Positions 34,777-44,289 of a DNA stretch of 64,000 nucleotides are shown one piece after another. Position numbers and translations under genes: made by a program. How positions within the stretch are numbered: the stretch's first letter is position 1; each line of letters begins with the position of its first letter. Origin of the DNA: Flavobacteriales bacterium 33_180_T64 (GTDB lineage: Bacteria > Bacteroidota > Bacteroidia > Flavobacteriales > Flavobacteriaceae); the NCBI GenBank assembly GCA_002162685.1, contig MAAQ01000013.1, positions 186,001-250,000 on the forward strand, in the 5' to 3' direction. Under the pieces are notes generated by a model that was not told where the DNA came from, ran no database searches, and saw nothing but the letters and a program-made list of their open reading frames with translations.

Positions 34777-35820
34777 TTACATATTCTCATTAAAAAGATT
34801 TAAACGTTTTAACCATCCCGTTTTACGTTCTAGGAAGAAAATATCAATGAATAAAAAGAAAAAACCAAAACCTAAAAACCATTGAAACTGATCTTTATAA
34901 TCTGCAAACTCTTTAGCTTCAAATTCGGTTTTATCCATACGGTTTAAAATATCTTTAATTTCTTCTATAACATCAGACGTATTATTCCCTTTTATATACA
35001 CACCATTAGCTTCATCGGCAATTTCTTTGAGTGTCTCTTCATTTAGTTTTGTGACAACAGTTTCACCTTGACTATCTTTTTTATAGTTTAAAAGCACACC
35101 ATTTCGTTTAATAGGAATAGGTCCGCCTTTGACATCTCCAACACCAATAGTAAAAATCCTAATACCTTCGTCACTGGCTTCTTCAGCTACATTACTTGCT
35201 GCATTACTATGATCTTCCCCATCAGAAATAATAATAAGAACACGATTAGTTTGTTCTTCATCATCAAAATAAGTCTTTGCCAATTCTATGGCTTCATTGA
35301 TTGCTGTTCCTTGAGAGGACAACATATCTGTATTCATATTTTGAAGAAACATTTTTGCCGAAGCGTAATCTGTTGTAATTGGTAATTGCGGAAATGCTTT
35401 TCCTGCGTAAGCAATAATACCAACACGATCACTTGCTAAATTATTGATGATTTGCGTGACGAGTTGTTTTGATTTTTCTAATCGATTTGGCGCAATATCT
35501 TCTGCTAGCATGCTTTTAGATACATCTACAGCAAATACAATATCTACACCTTGACGTTTTACTGTTTCTAATTTGGTTCCTATTTTAGGGTTTACCAAAG
35601 CGATAGCTAAACATGAAAAAGCCAAACACAATACAATCACTTTTAAAATAGATTTTAATAAGGACTGATTAGGGCTTAATCGTTTTAATAACGTGCTATT
35701 TGAAAATCGTTTTTGCGTTCTGTATTTCCAGAATTGAAGTACAGCAAATAGCATGATAACTGCTGGAATTAACAGTAGTATCCAAAACCAGACTTTTTCT
35801 TCTAATTGAAAATCAAACAT
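34777..35820 (-). CDS. batB: BatB: von Willebrand factor A membrane protein
   Basis: 347 residues. Two N-terminal membrane helices flank residue 50. A VWA domain follows (about 90-290) with a complete MIDAS: DVSKSMLAEDIAPNRL, TDYASAKMFL and IIISDGEDHS. A C-terminal helix anchors it (QWFLGFGFFFLFIDIFFLE). It is a paralogue of the adjacent batA. Metal-dependent VWA domains mediate protein contacts, often with the MoxR ATPase of the same operon. The gap to batA is 5 nt. Confidence 0.9.
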   Translation of the reverse strand: MFDFQLEEKVWFWILLLIPAVIMLFAVLQFWKYRTQKRFSNSTLLKRLSPNQSLLKSILKVIVLCLAFSCLAIALVNPKIGTKLETVKRQGVDIVFAVDVSKSMLAEDIAPNRLEKSKQLVTQIINNLASDRVGIIAYAGKAFPQLPITTDYASAKMFLQNMNTDMLSSQGTAINEAIELAKTYFDDEEQTNRVLIIISDGEDHSNAASNVAEEASDEGIRIFTIGVGDVKGGPIPIKRNGVLLNYKKDSQGETVVTKLNEETLKEIADEANGVYIKGNNTSDVIEEIKDILNRMDKTEFEAKEFADYKDQFQWFLGFGFFFLFIDIFFLERKTGWLKRLNLFNENM

Positions 35821-35825
35821 ATCTT

Positions 35826-36830
35826 TTATACAAAACTTCTAAAAACGGTTAATCGAAGTAGGACTTCTAAAATCACGAAACCTAATGCTAATAGTACCAA
35901 CGGACGATATTTTTCGTCGTAAGTTGTATACTTTATTTCTTCAATTTCGGTTTTTTCTAATTTATTTATTTCGTTGTAAATTTCTTTTAACTTTTTATTA
36001 TTGGTCGCTCTAAAATATTTTCCGCCAGTGACGTCTGCAATTTCATTTAATAAATCTTCATCTATTTCTACTTGTACTCGTCTGTATTGAAAACTTCCGT
36101 TGGGTAAAATAGAGTATGGTGATAGTGCCATACCATTGGTACCTAAACCAATCGTATAAACTTTAATCCCATATTCGACGGCTAATTCACTAGCAATTTT
36201 AGGGTCTATAAAGCCTGAATTATTAACACCATCTGTCAATAAAATAATCACTTTGCTCTTAGCTTTACTCTCTTTAATACGGTTTACAGAAGTGGCTAAA
36301 CCCATCCCTATGGCTGTTCCGCCTTCAATAATTGTATTGTATTTAATATCTCTTAACGAGCGTAACACAATCGCTTTATCACTTGTTATGGGTGTTTTTG
36401 TATAGCTTTCTCCTGCGTATTCCACTAAACCAATTCTATCGTTTGGTCGCCCTTGAATAAACTCTGCCGCAACTTTTTTTAAGGCTTCTAAACGGTTTGG
36501 TAATAAATCTTTTGCTAACATACTTGCCGATACATCAATTGCCATAACAATATCAATACCTTTGGTTGTTTTTGTTTTGGTTGTTTCGTCTGATGTTCTT
36601 GGTCTTGCTAATGCTGTTATTAAGAACGCTAAAGCCAATAAACGAAACACAAATAATAATGGTCTTAGTTTTGGTAAAAATGAATTTCCAACCTTAAATC
36701 CTTTTATGCTTGAAATTTTAAGTTCTGCCGTTTGACGTTTTCTTTTGAAAACATACCAAAGAATAGCTAATGGTAGTAATAAAAATAACCAGAAAAACTC
36801 TTTATTTAGAAACTCTACACCTTCAAACAT
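35826..36830 (-). CDS. batA: BatA: von Willebrand factor A membrane protein
   Basis: 334 residues. Membrane helices near 10-25 and 55-75 precede a VWA domain (about 90-290) with the MIDAS DVSASMLAKDLLPNRL, TSDKAIVLRSL and IILLTDGVNNSG. A last helix is near 305-330 (RPLVLLALGFVILEVLLRL). The start overlaps the upstream BatD-like gene's stop by 1 nt, so translation is coupled. Confidence 0.9.
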   Translation of the reverse strand: MFEGVEFLNKEFFWLFLLLPLAILWYVFKRKRQTAELKISSIKGFKVGNSFLPKLRPLLFVFRLLALAFLITALARPRTSDETTKTKTTKGIDIVMAIDVSASMLAKDLLPNRLEALKKVAAEFIQGRPNDRIGLVEYAGESYTKTPITSDKAIVLRSLRDIKYNTIIEGGTAIGMGLATSVNRIKESKAKSKVIILLTDGVNNSGFIDPKIASELAVEYGIKVYTIGLGTNGMALSPYSILPNGSFQYRRVQVEIDEDLLNEIADVTGGKYFRATNNKKLKEIYNEINKLEKTEIEEIKYTTYDEKYRPLVLLALGFVILEVLLRLTVFRSFV

Positions 36831-38506
36831 TAGTCTTCTATTTTTTTAAGTTCTACAGAATTTAAAACGCGTTCCATAATTTCATTAGCATACTCATCTT
36901 CATTATTCCAAAGTAAAATGACTTGTTGTAGTACATTTTCTCCTGTAAAAGCTAAAATAATATATTCACCTGATCTAAACTCATCTTCAACACCTGTTGG
37001 AAAATCACCAGTTCCATAGGCTTTTAAACCTTCGGCTGCATTTGGAGTAATAAACTGTTCTTTTTTAACAATTAGATTTTTAACACCATTGTTTTCATAG
37101 CTTTTAAGGTTACCCTCTATCGCAAGGTTTAAATCTATTTTATGTTCTTCGCCTTTTTCTTCGCCTTCACTTTGGTTTTGGTTTTGAAACTTTGTGGTAC
37201 TCACAACAATATTCATATTGCTATTTAAATCACCATAATTAAACATGGTAATTTTAACGTTTTGAACGGTGTCTATAGACTGACTTTCAATACGTTCTAA
37301 AACCACAGGAGTATCAATCATTATTGGTGGTACACCATAATCACTATTCACCCAATCTCCTTCTAACAATGCTTTACTCTCATTACCTATAATAGTATCT
37401 GTTACATGTTTAAATCCGTATTTAAGTCCAAAACCAGCAAATGTTGCAATTAAAATTAAAACACTGGCTGCTATAGTTAGCCAAACTTTCTTCCGTTTTT
37501 TCTTCCGTTCTTGTTCTTCTCTATATTGCTGATCTAATAATTTCTCTTCTTCAGTTGGTTCAGGCAATGCCTCTTTTACCTGATCAATCTCAACATCAAT
37601 TGTCGTTCTATCTAGTTTAGCGAGTTCTATATCAGGCGCAGATTTAGCAAATTTTACTAAATCGGCACGCTTCAATATGGTTTCAATATTTTTAATATCG
37701 TCGCTACTCAATTCAATTTGATTGGCATCACGAAGTATATTTAATCGATCTACTAATTCGTCTGTTGTACTTTCTAAAGCGCGATCGTAGACCTTTTCGT
37801 CAAGATACTTTCTAATAATAAAGGTTAATTCTGAATAGTAATCTTTTAATTCTGATCGCTGAAGGTAATTGCTTTCATCTAATTTTTTAAGTGCTAGTTT
37901 TGCTCTATCATATGGAGGAAGCAAAGCAATTTCCTCTTCTTCTGTCAATGGTTTTTTTCTCCAAATAAACCAGTACAATAAGAACCCAACTAGAACTAAA
38001 ATTAGCAAAACAATAACAAGGTATATCCACCAATTGCTCGATGCTTTTTTGACCTCAATCATTGGTTTAATATCATACAGTTTCTGTTTTGAAGTATCTA
38101 CAACAATTGTATTAACCTCAACATTTAAAGAATCTGTAAAAAATGTCTTAGTGCCAATAATTATCTTTTGCTTCGGAATAACATAAGATCCAGAATCAAA
38201 CTGTGTCAATCCATATGTTTTTATCAAATTTAGCTTAGCATTATTTTTTGTTGTATCTATCTTATAAGATTCAATCATTTCTAAAGGCAAAAAGGATTGG
38301 CCTTCAGGAAACACAACTAAATCTGTAGTATCTACTTCAACTTGAATTTTATAGGTGATTTGTTCCCCAATTCTAATTTCAGTCGTATCGATTGTAGCTG
38401 TAACTTGAGCATTTAAAGTAATACTAAACAACAAACAGCAAATAATAAGCAAGATAACCTGCTTACTAGTATTCTCAATTCTATTTTTAAGTATTAATCC
38501 TTTCAC
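36830..38506 (-). CDS. Membrane protein of the bat operon with BatD-like N-terminus
   Basis: 558 residues. A signal-anchor near residues 17-34 is followed by a beta-rich periplasmic part (about 35-155; VTATIDTTEIRIGEQITYKI) resembling the start of BatD. A membrane helix (NWWIYLVIVLLILVLVGFLL) and a helical cytosolic domain with charged linker come next. A second membrane helix lies near 340-360 and a C-terminal extracytoplasmic domain near 370-550. It is a regular but unnamed member of flavobacterial bat operons between the DUF58 gene and batA. Confidence 0.75.
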   Translation of the reverse strand: MKGLILKNRIENTSKQVILLIICCLLFSITLNAQVTATIDTTEIRIGEQITYKIQVEVDTTDLVVFPEGQSFLPLEMIESYKIDTTKNNAKLNLIKTYGLTQFDSGSYVIPKQKIIIGTKTFFTDSLNVEVNTIVVDTSKQKLYDIKPMIEVKKASSNWWIYLVIVLLILVLVGFLLYWFIWRKKPLTEEEEIALLPPYDRAKLALKKLDESNYLQRSELKDYYSELTFIIRKYLDEKVYDRALESTTDELVDRLNILRDANQIELSSDDIKNIETILKRADLVKFAKSAPDIELAKLDRTTIDVEIDQVKEALPEPTEEEKLLDQQYREEQERKKKRKKVWLTIAASVLILIATFAGFGLKYGFKHVTDTIIGNESKALLEGDWVNSDYGVPPIMIDTPVVLERIESQSIDTVQNVKITMFNYGDLNSNMNIVVSTTKFQNQNQSEGEEKGEEHKIDLNLAIEGNLKSYENNGVKNLIVKKEQFITPNAAEGLKAYGTGDFPTGVEDEFRSGEYIILAFTGENVLQQVILLWNNEDEYANEIMERVLNSVELKKIED

Positions 38507-38511
38507 TTTAA

Positions 38512-39378
38512 TTATCCTCTTCTTTTAAAATATCCAAGTAATTTTTTTACATAACTTTCATCAACACGACAATCTATGGTTCCAGAACCAGATTTAGTAA
38601 ATACGTCTTTGAAATAATTTACCTTCTCATTATAGTATTTACTATAGTTAAGTCTTACTGTTTTTGAAGCCGTATTAACTAATACTAATTCTCCAGTCTC
38701 TTCATCTTCCATTTGAACCATTCCTAAATTTGGAATCGTTTCTTCGTGTTTATCATATACTCTTATTCCTGTAATATCATGACGTCCTGCTGCGATTTTT
38801 AAGTTTTGTTTATAGTCTTCAGCAATAAAATCACTAAGAACAAATACGATCGCTTTCTTTTTCATCACATTAGATAAAAACTTAAGAGCTTCAGCAATAT
38901 TGGTCAGCTTACTTTTAGGTTTAAATTCTATAAGTTCACGAATAATTCGCAATACATGCGAACGTCCTTTTTTGGGAGGAATGTATAATTCGATACCATC
39001 AGAAAACAAAATGAGACCAATTTTATCATTATTTTGAGTTGCAGAAAACGCTAATGTTGCTGCAATTTCTGTCACAATTTCATTCTTAAACTGTTGATCT
39101 GTTCCAAAGAGTTCTGATCCTGAAATATCAACCATTAACATCATTGTTAATTCACGTTCTTCTTCAAAAATTTTGATATAAGGCTCACTATAGCGTGCGG
39201 TAACATTCCAATCTATATTACGAACATCATCACCAAATTGATATTGTCGAACTTCAGAAAAAGTCATACCACGACCTTTGAAAGTCGAATGGTATTCGCC
39301 TCCAAATATATGATCAGACAAACGACGTGTCTTAATCTCTATTTTTCGTACTTTTTTTAATAATTCTTTAGTATCCAT
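38512..39378 (-). CDS. DUF58 domain protein of the bat operon
   Basis: 288 residues, cytosolic. The DUF58 signature GRGMTFSEVRQYQFGDDVRN is followed by DWNVTARYSEPYIKIFEEER. A VWA-like fold follows with MMLMVDISGSELFG, whose DxSxS resembles a MIDAS. Such proteins pair with MoxR ATPases and the Bat VWA proteins. It lies 5 nt from the BatD-like gene and 97 nt after moxR; that gap holds two hairpins. Confidence 0.88.
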   Translation of the reverse strand: MDTKELLKKVRKIEIKTRRLSDHIFGGEYHSTFKGRGMTFSEVRQYQFGDDVRNIDWNVTARYSEPYIKIFEEERELTMMLMVDISGSELFGTDQQFKNEIVTEIAATLAFSATQNNDKIGLILFSDGIELYIPPKKGRSHVLRIIRELIEFKPKSKLTNIAEALKFLSNVMKKKAIVFVLSDFIAEDYKQNLKIAAGRHDITGIRVYDKHEETIPNLGMVQMEDEETGELVLVNTASKTVRLNYSKYYNEKVNYFKDVFTKSGSGTIDCRVDESYVKKLLGYFKRRG

Positions 39379-39392
39379 TTATATCCTTTGTC

Positions 39393-39468
39393 ATTTTGCA
39401 TTTAAAGCAAAATCTATCTAATTAAATTGCTAACAACTAATAATGAGATTCCTGATTTACACAGGAAT
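39393..39468 (-). repeat. Two intergenic hairpins between moxR and the DUF58 gene
   Basis: ATTTTGC (39393-39399) pairs with GCAAAAT (39407-39413), and ATTCCTG (39448-39454) pairs with CAGGAAT (39462-39468). The second belongs to the widespread ATTCCTG/CAGGAAT type of short intergenic palindrome. Neither is followed by a convincing T tract. They could set the moxR:DUF58 expression ratio by RNA processing. Confidence 0.5.
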
Positions 39469-39475
39469 GACAATT

Positions 39476-40477
39476 TTATGGCACTTCGATTTCATTTACG
39501 ATCTTATTAATGATATCTTCTGAAGACACATTTTCAGCTTCAGCTTCATAAGTAATTCCAATTCTATGACGTAATACATCATGTACTACAGCACGAACAT
39601 CTTCTGGTATTACATAACCACGACGCTTAATAAAGGCATAACATTTTGCTGCAGAAGCTAAATTTATACTACCACGAGGTGAAGCTCCAAAAGAGATAAG
39701 CGGTTTTAAATCTGCTAATCGGTATTGTTCTGGATAACGCGTTGCAAAAATAATGTCTAAAATATATTTTTCAATTTTCTCATCCATATAAACCTCTCTA
39801 ACAGCCTCTTGTGCTTTTAGTATTTGAGCAACAGAAACTACAGGGTTTACTTTATCCCATGTTCCTTTAAGATTGGCTCTCATTATGAGTTGTTCTTCGG
39901 CCTGTTTAGGATAATCTATAACTGTTTTCAACATAAAACGGTCAATTTGAGCTTCTGGCAATGGGTACGTTCCTTCTTGCTCAACGGGATTTTGAGTTGC
40001 CATAACCAAAAATGGTTTATCTAAAATAAACGTCTCATCACCAATAGTTACTTGCTTCTCTTGCATCGCTTCAAGTAAAGCAGATTGTACTTTGGCTGGA
40101 GCTCTATTAATCTCATCGGCAAGTACAAAGTTTGCGAAAATTGGACCTTTTTTAATTGAGAAATCATTCTCTTTCATGTTGTAAATTAATGTCCCAGTGA
40201 CATCTGCCGGCAATAAATCTGGTGTAAACTGTATTCTACTAAAACTACCATCAACGGCTTGAGATAACGTGTTAATAGCAAGTGTCTTTGCTAGTCCAGG
40301 AACACCTTCTAATAAAATATGTCCTTGTCCAAGTAAACCTATAAGTAATCGTTCTACCATGTGTTTTTGTCCAACGATGACTTTATTTATTTCCATCATC
40401 AACAAATCAACAAAAGCACTTTCTTTTTCTATTTTCTCATTAATGCTCTTAATGTCAATCGTACCTGTTTGTTCCAT
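39476..40477 (-). CDS. MoxR-family AAA+ ATPase
   Basis: 333 residues. Walker A is in HILLEGVPGLAKTLAINTLS, Walker B in FVLADEINRAPAKVQSALLE, and the sensor region in VMATQNPVEQEGTYPLPEAQ, all diagnostic of MoxR ATPases. It probably remodels or activates the VWA proteins BatA and BatB. It is the first gene of the bat operon; a lipoprotein terminator upstream (40576-40604) separates it from the previous transcript. Confidence 0.93.
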   Translation of the reverse strand: MEQTGTIDIKSINEKIEKESAFVDLLMMEINKVIVGQKHMVERLLIGLLGQGHILLEGVPGLAKTLAINTLSQAVDGSFSRIQFTPDLLPADVTGTLIYNMKENDFSIKKGPIFANFVLADEINRAPAKVQSALLEAMQEKQVTIGDETFILDKPFLVMATQNPVEQEGTYPLPEAQIDRFMLKTVIDYPKQAEEQLIMRANLKGTWDKVNPVVSVAQILKAQEAVREVYMDEKIEKYILDIIFATRYPEQYRLADLKPLISFGASPRGSINLASAAKCYAFIKRRGYVIPEDVRAVVHDVLRHRIGITYEAEAENVSSEDIINKIVNEIEVP

Positions 40478-40575
40478 TATTTATATGTTTTAAACGTTAT
40501 GAGTCGCTCTGTTTAGTTTAGGACGCAAATTGTTAAAAAAATTTCTGTGTTGCTGTTAAGAATTGGTTAAAACTT

Positions 40576-40604
40576 AAAAAACAGCACTAATAGCGCTGTT
40601 TTTT
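40576..40604 (-). terminator. Terminator of the DUF4382 lipoprotein gene
   Basis: AAAAAACAGC (40576-40585) and GCTGTTTTTT (40595-40604) form a perfect 10-bp stem with a 9-nt loop. On the minus strand it lies 26 nt after the lipoprotein stop and separates it from moxR. Confidence 0.75.
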
Positions 40605-40630
40605 GTTTTTTATAAAAAAATAATCTCTTA

Positions 40631-41203
40631 CTAGAATAGTTCAAATCGTCTTAATAATGTGTTCATTTTAGGGTTGAGGTTTGCTTCTCCTTCAGTAGAA
40701 AAACTAATAGACTCGTCAATATTAAATTCTATTAAAAAATCGTATAACCTATTAGCGTTCAGTTGTTTTTCAATAACATTAATTGATGCATTTTGATATT
40801 CAGGAGCTATATTCAGAACATACTCAAGTCCGTTTTTAACAGTCGTGTTTTGATTTCCTAAAACTAATTTGATGTTATAAATAAAACCTATTGGTACTTC
40901 TTCAAAATCGACTAAGGTTATCACATGATCATCAGTAATTTCTGTTAAATCATGAATTCCAGTATTAACTGTATTTAAACTTACCCAAGCATTAGGATCT
41001 GTTTCATCTTCCAAAATTCTAAGTTGTACATCTAATATTTCAATATTTGCTTTACTTAACACGCTTTGGGTACCTTGAATCTTAACGCTAACTAAACTAC
41101 TATTCTCGAAAGTTTCTGTTTCAAATTCTTTAGAACAACTACTTAACAAAAACACGAATAAAACGCTATAAATTGCAGCTTTGTAATGGCTTAAAAATTT
41201 CAT
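40631..41203 (-). CDS. DUF4382-like lipoprotein
   Basis: 190 residues. The lipobox is VFLLSSCSKEFE. The rest is a beta sandwich with KANIEILDVQLRILEDETDP, ITDDHVITLVDFEEVPIGFI and ANRLYDFLIEFNIDESISFS. This pattern is that of DUF4382, a family of carboxypeptidase-like or adhesion-type lipoproteins of unknown role. It is monocistronic, ended by the hairpin at 40576-40604. Confidence 0.72.
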   Translation of the reverse strand: MKFLSHYKAAIYSVLFVFLLSSCSKEFETETFENSSLVSVKIQGTQSVLSKANIEILDVQLRILEDETDPNAWVSLNTVNTGIHDLTEITDDHVITLVDFEEVPIGFIYNIKLVLGNQNTTVKNGLEYVLNIAPEYQNASINVIEKQLNANRLYDFLIEFNIDESISFSTEGEANLNPKMNTLLRRFELF

Positions 41204-41307
41204 GATTTGGGAGTTTTAATAATTACATAACAATGATACTTTCTTCTTATAGATTTGACTATTTTTATACATGAATTGCATAAAAACCTATATAAACAGA
41301 AAAAAAA

Positions 41308-42171
41308 GTGAAATATTCTCGATTAATTGCAGGCACTATGACTTGGGGCGTTTGGGGTAAACAACTTCAAAAAAATCAAATGATTGAGCTCATGCAACAT
41401 TGTATTGACCAAGAAATCACAACTTTTGATCACGCAGACATTTATGGAGGCTATACTACTGAGATTGACTTTGGTATAGCGTTTTCAGAAAGTGGCATCA
41501 AAAGAAATACTATTGAACTCATAAGTAAGTGTGGTATACAACTTGAAAGTGACAATAGAACAAATACAGTCAAACATTATGATTATAGTAAATCTTATAT
41601 TATCTGGTCTGTTGAAACGTCTTTAAAAAATTTAAAAACTGATTATTTAGATTTATTATTATTACATAGACCAAGCCCATTAATGCAACCTGATGAAATT
41701 GCAGAAGCTGTTTCATATCTAAAGGAAAGAGGGTTAATTGCAAATTTTGGAGTCTCTAATTTCACTCCTTTACAAGTAGATTTACTCTCTAAATCTGTTG
41801 AAATTTCTGTTAATCAAATCGAATTTTCCTTAACACAACATACAGCAATGCATAATGGGTCTCTAGACCATATAACGACAAAAGCTATTACACCAATGGC
41901 TTGGTCGCCTTTAGGAACTGTTTTTAGAGAAGATAACGAACAAACAAGACGAATTCATAAACAACTTGGAGATTTATTAGAGAAATATAATGCTACAGAA
42001 GATCAACTATTATTGGCTTGGGTTTTAAGGCATCCATCGAAAATTCACCCCGTAATTGGAACCACAAATAAAAAAAGAATTTCTGATGCAGCAATTGCTG
42101 CTACTATTAACTTAGAATTAGAAGATTGGTTTAAAATCTTAGTGGCTTGTCAAGGTCACGAAGTCCCTTAA
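41308..42171 (+). CDS. Aldo/keto reductase
   Basis: 287 residues from GTG 41308. The catalytic tetrad is in place: Asp and Tyr in FDHADIYGGYTTE, Lys in IELISKCGIQ, and His in LLLLHRPSPLM. The cofactor end is HPVIGTTNKKRISDA. It is related to the YdhF/Tas-like oxidoreductases and would use NADPH to reduce aldehydes or ketones; the substrate is not predictable. No operon partner is evident. Confidence 0.88.
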   Translation: MKYSRLIAGTMTWGVWGKQLQKNQMIELMQHCIDQEITTFDHADIYGGYTTEIDFGIAFSESGIKRNTIELISKCGIQLESDNRTNTVKHYDYSKSYIIWSVETSLKNLKTDYLDLLLLHRPSPLMQPDEIAEAVSYLKERGLIANFGVSNFTPLQVDLLSKSVEISVNQIEFSLTQHTAMHNGSLDHITTKAITPMAWSPLGTVFREDNEQTRRIHKQLGDLLEKYNATEDQLLLAWVLRHPSKIHPVIGTTNKKRISDAAIAATINLELEDWFKILVACQGHEVP

Positions 42172-42344
42172 GCATTAAAAAACACATGAACTAAACAGAA
42201 ACAACAAATAGAATTAAGAAAGCTACAAGTCATAAATTTGTCATGTTTGGTATTAATTCTATATAGAATACGATAAAAATAATTACTAAAACTAGCTCTA
42301 TAGTAGCGGAAAAAAATTATGATTAACAGGTGACAAGATATAAG

Positions 42345-43082
42345 ATGAAAAAAAATGGAATACTCTGTGCTTTAGGAATTACTATTTTGGCTATTGTTTT
42401 TTTTGCATTTAAACGCAATCAAGACATTAGCGATTCTCGGTTTATTACTCACGTGGTCGATTTAAAAAAACAAACGCTAAAATTCTACCTACAAAATAAT
42501 GAAGGTATTCGCTTCAGAAATCATAAGGCATTAAAAGAAGAACTTAATAAACGAAGTCAAAAACTCATTTTTGCAATGAATGGTGGCATGTACTTAAAAG
42601 ATGGATCACCACAAGGTCTATATATAGAAAATGGAATTGTAAAAGCTCCAATAGACACAATAAAAACAGCTTATGGTAATTTTTATCTACAGCCTAATGG
42701 CATCTTTTATATTACTAAAAAAAACAAAGGTGTAATTTGTAAAACAATAGATTTTGCCCAAAGCCCTAACATTTCTTATGCTACACAATCTGGACCAATG
42801 CTTGTAATTAATAATACTATTCATCCGGTATTTTCAAAAGGGTCTAAACACTTACATATAAGGAATGGTGTTGGTATTTTACCTAACGGAAATGTATTGT
42901 TTGCAATGTCAAAAGAGTTGATAACATTATATGATTTTGCTGAGTTTTTTAAAAGCAACGGTTGTAAAAATGCGTTATATCTCGATGGATTTGTGTCGAG
43001 AACTTACCTTCCGAAAAAAAAATGGGAGCAATTAGATGGGAACTTTGGAGTTATCATTGGTGAAACTGAAACTATGAATTAA
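42345..43082 (+). CDS. Phosphodiester glycosidase (NAGPA-like) domain protein
   Basis: 245 residues from ATG 42345; a GTG at 42330 is also in frame. An N-terminal hydrophobic anchor (GILCALGITILAIVFFAF) exports the protein. The domain shows LIFAMNGGMYLKDGSPQGLY, ATQSGPMLVI and CKNALYLDGFVSR, the order seen in YigE/NAGPA phosphodiester glycosidases. It may hydrolyse a sugar-phosphodiester, for example in wall or exopolysaccharide turnover. The 173-nt region before it holds a 14-bp palindrome ATTCTATATAGAAT at 42256-42269. Confidence 0.78.
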   Translation: MKKNGILCALGITILAIVFFAFKRNQDISDSRFITHVVDLKKQTLKFYLQNNEGIRFRNHKALKEELNKRSQKLIFAMNGGMYLKDGSPQGLYIENGIVKAPIDTIKTAYGNFYLQPNGIFYITKKNKGVICKTIDFAQSPNISYATQSGPMLVINNTIHPVFSKGSKHLHIRNGVGILPNGNVLFAMSKELITLYDFAEFFKSNGCKNALYLDGFVSRTYLPKKKWEQLDGNFGVIIGETETMN

Positions 43083-43108
43083 AAAATTTCCTCTTTAGCA
43101 AAAGCACT

Positions 43109-44242
43109 ATGATTAATAAACGACTACTTATTAAAAACTTATTAGCTCACAATGATGAGAATAGTTTTTATGACAAAAAACGAAAAGTCGACATTACTCA
43201 TAAAGAAGGTAAAGCAAAGTTTTTAAAACATGTTTGTGCACTGTCTAACAGCAACCCGAAAAACAATTCTTATATCGTTATTGGCGTTGAAGATGAAGAT
43301 AATAAAATTATAGGTGTTAATTTTTTTGATGATAGTAAAATTCAAAACCTTATTAATGCATATCTCACAAACCCTCCAATTGTTCAATATGAAAATATAC
43401 CCTTTCCACATTTACCAGATAACAAAGTTGTAGGCCTAGTTACTATTAGAGCTATTAATAAAATTACTTCGCTTCGTAAAAATATTTGGAAATATTATGG
43501 TGGTTCGGTGTTTTTTAGAGATGGAAGCATAAGTATGCCTAAAGTTTTTGATTTCGAAATTAAAGATGCAAACTCTAAAACTGTAAGTGAAATAGAAACT
43601 CATGCTCAAAACAATATTGAATATACTTTAGATGGTGTTTTTGATTTTATGAATATGAGAAAAGATTTTAATCCACAATATAAAGTGTTTAAAGAGTATT
43701 TTGTGTTATGCTGGTCTGGGCAAGAAAAAATGATTAAAGGGGAGGTGTTCTTTTCTCGTGTTGACATTGAATTAATTAATGAACAGGTGCGTTTGTTTTT
43801 TTCTACTTTAGATGAAGTCTCAATCACTTATAACAACAACACATTTAAGATTATAGAATATGTAAGTCTAGGGTTTCAAAATGAAAATAAATATTACAAA
43901 TTAGAGGAAACCATTATTAATTTTGAAGATAATGCACATTACAATATTGAAACAAGGTTGCTCTTTAAACCACCACAATTTGACAAAAAAATATTACATC
44001 ATTATTATAATGCGAACAGTGCTATACTAGACAAATTAAAGAAAGGTTTAACACTAAGCAAAAATGAAGAACTAGATCTTAAAAATATTCCTGCTACTTA
44101 TCTTATTTGTTACTTTAACCAATTTCAAGATGCTATCATTAAATTAAATGAAGCTAAACCTTATTTTAAAAAACATAGTAAAGACGTTTACAATTCTTAC
44201 CAAGAAGTGGTTCGGATTTTGCGAAAAGTAAAGTACAGTTAA
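43109..44242 (+). CDS. AlbA_2 (Schlafen/AAA_4-type) domain protein
   Basis: 377 residues. An AlbA_2 domain spans about 20-130: EGKAKFLKHVCALSNSNPKN, NSYIVIGVEDEDNKIIGVNF and VGLVTIRAINKITSLRKNIW. The C-terminal 240 residues have no domain I recognise. The family occurs in helix-turn-helix or ATP-binding-annotated proteins, some with nuclease or defence roles, but none is shown here. It follows the glycosidase by 26 nt. A decayed copy of its 3' end lies at 45029-45108, 787 nt downstream. Confidence 0.75.
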   Translation: MINKRLLIKNLLAHNDENSFYDKKRKVDITHKEGKAKFLKHVCALSNSNPKNNSYIVIGVEDEDNKIIGVNFFDDSKIQNLINAYLTNPPIVQYENIPFPHLPDNKVVGLVTIRAINKITSLRKNIWKYYGGSVFFRDGSISMPKVFDFEIKDANSKTVSEIETHAQNNIEYTLDGVFDFMNMRKDFNPQYKVFKEYFVLCWSGQEKMIKGEVFFSRVDIELINEQVRLFFSTLDEVSITYNNNTFKIIEYVSLGFQNENKYYKLEETIINFEDNAHYNIETRLLFKPPQFDKKILHHYYNANSAILDKLKKGLTLSKNEELDLKNIPATYLICYFNQFQDAIIKLNEAKPYFKKHSKDVYNSYQEVVRILRKVKYS

Positions 44243-44289
44243 ACAGTCACTTAATTAGCTTTAATATTCTATTTAACTGTACTCATCAT

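Noticed and set aside
43109-44242. Anti-phage defence island around the AlbA_2/Schlafen-type protein
   Set aside because: Neighbours are lipoproteins and enzymes, with no nuclease, toxin, helicase or methylase nearby; the domain alone does not support a defence system.
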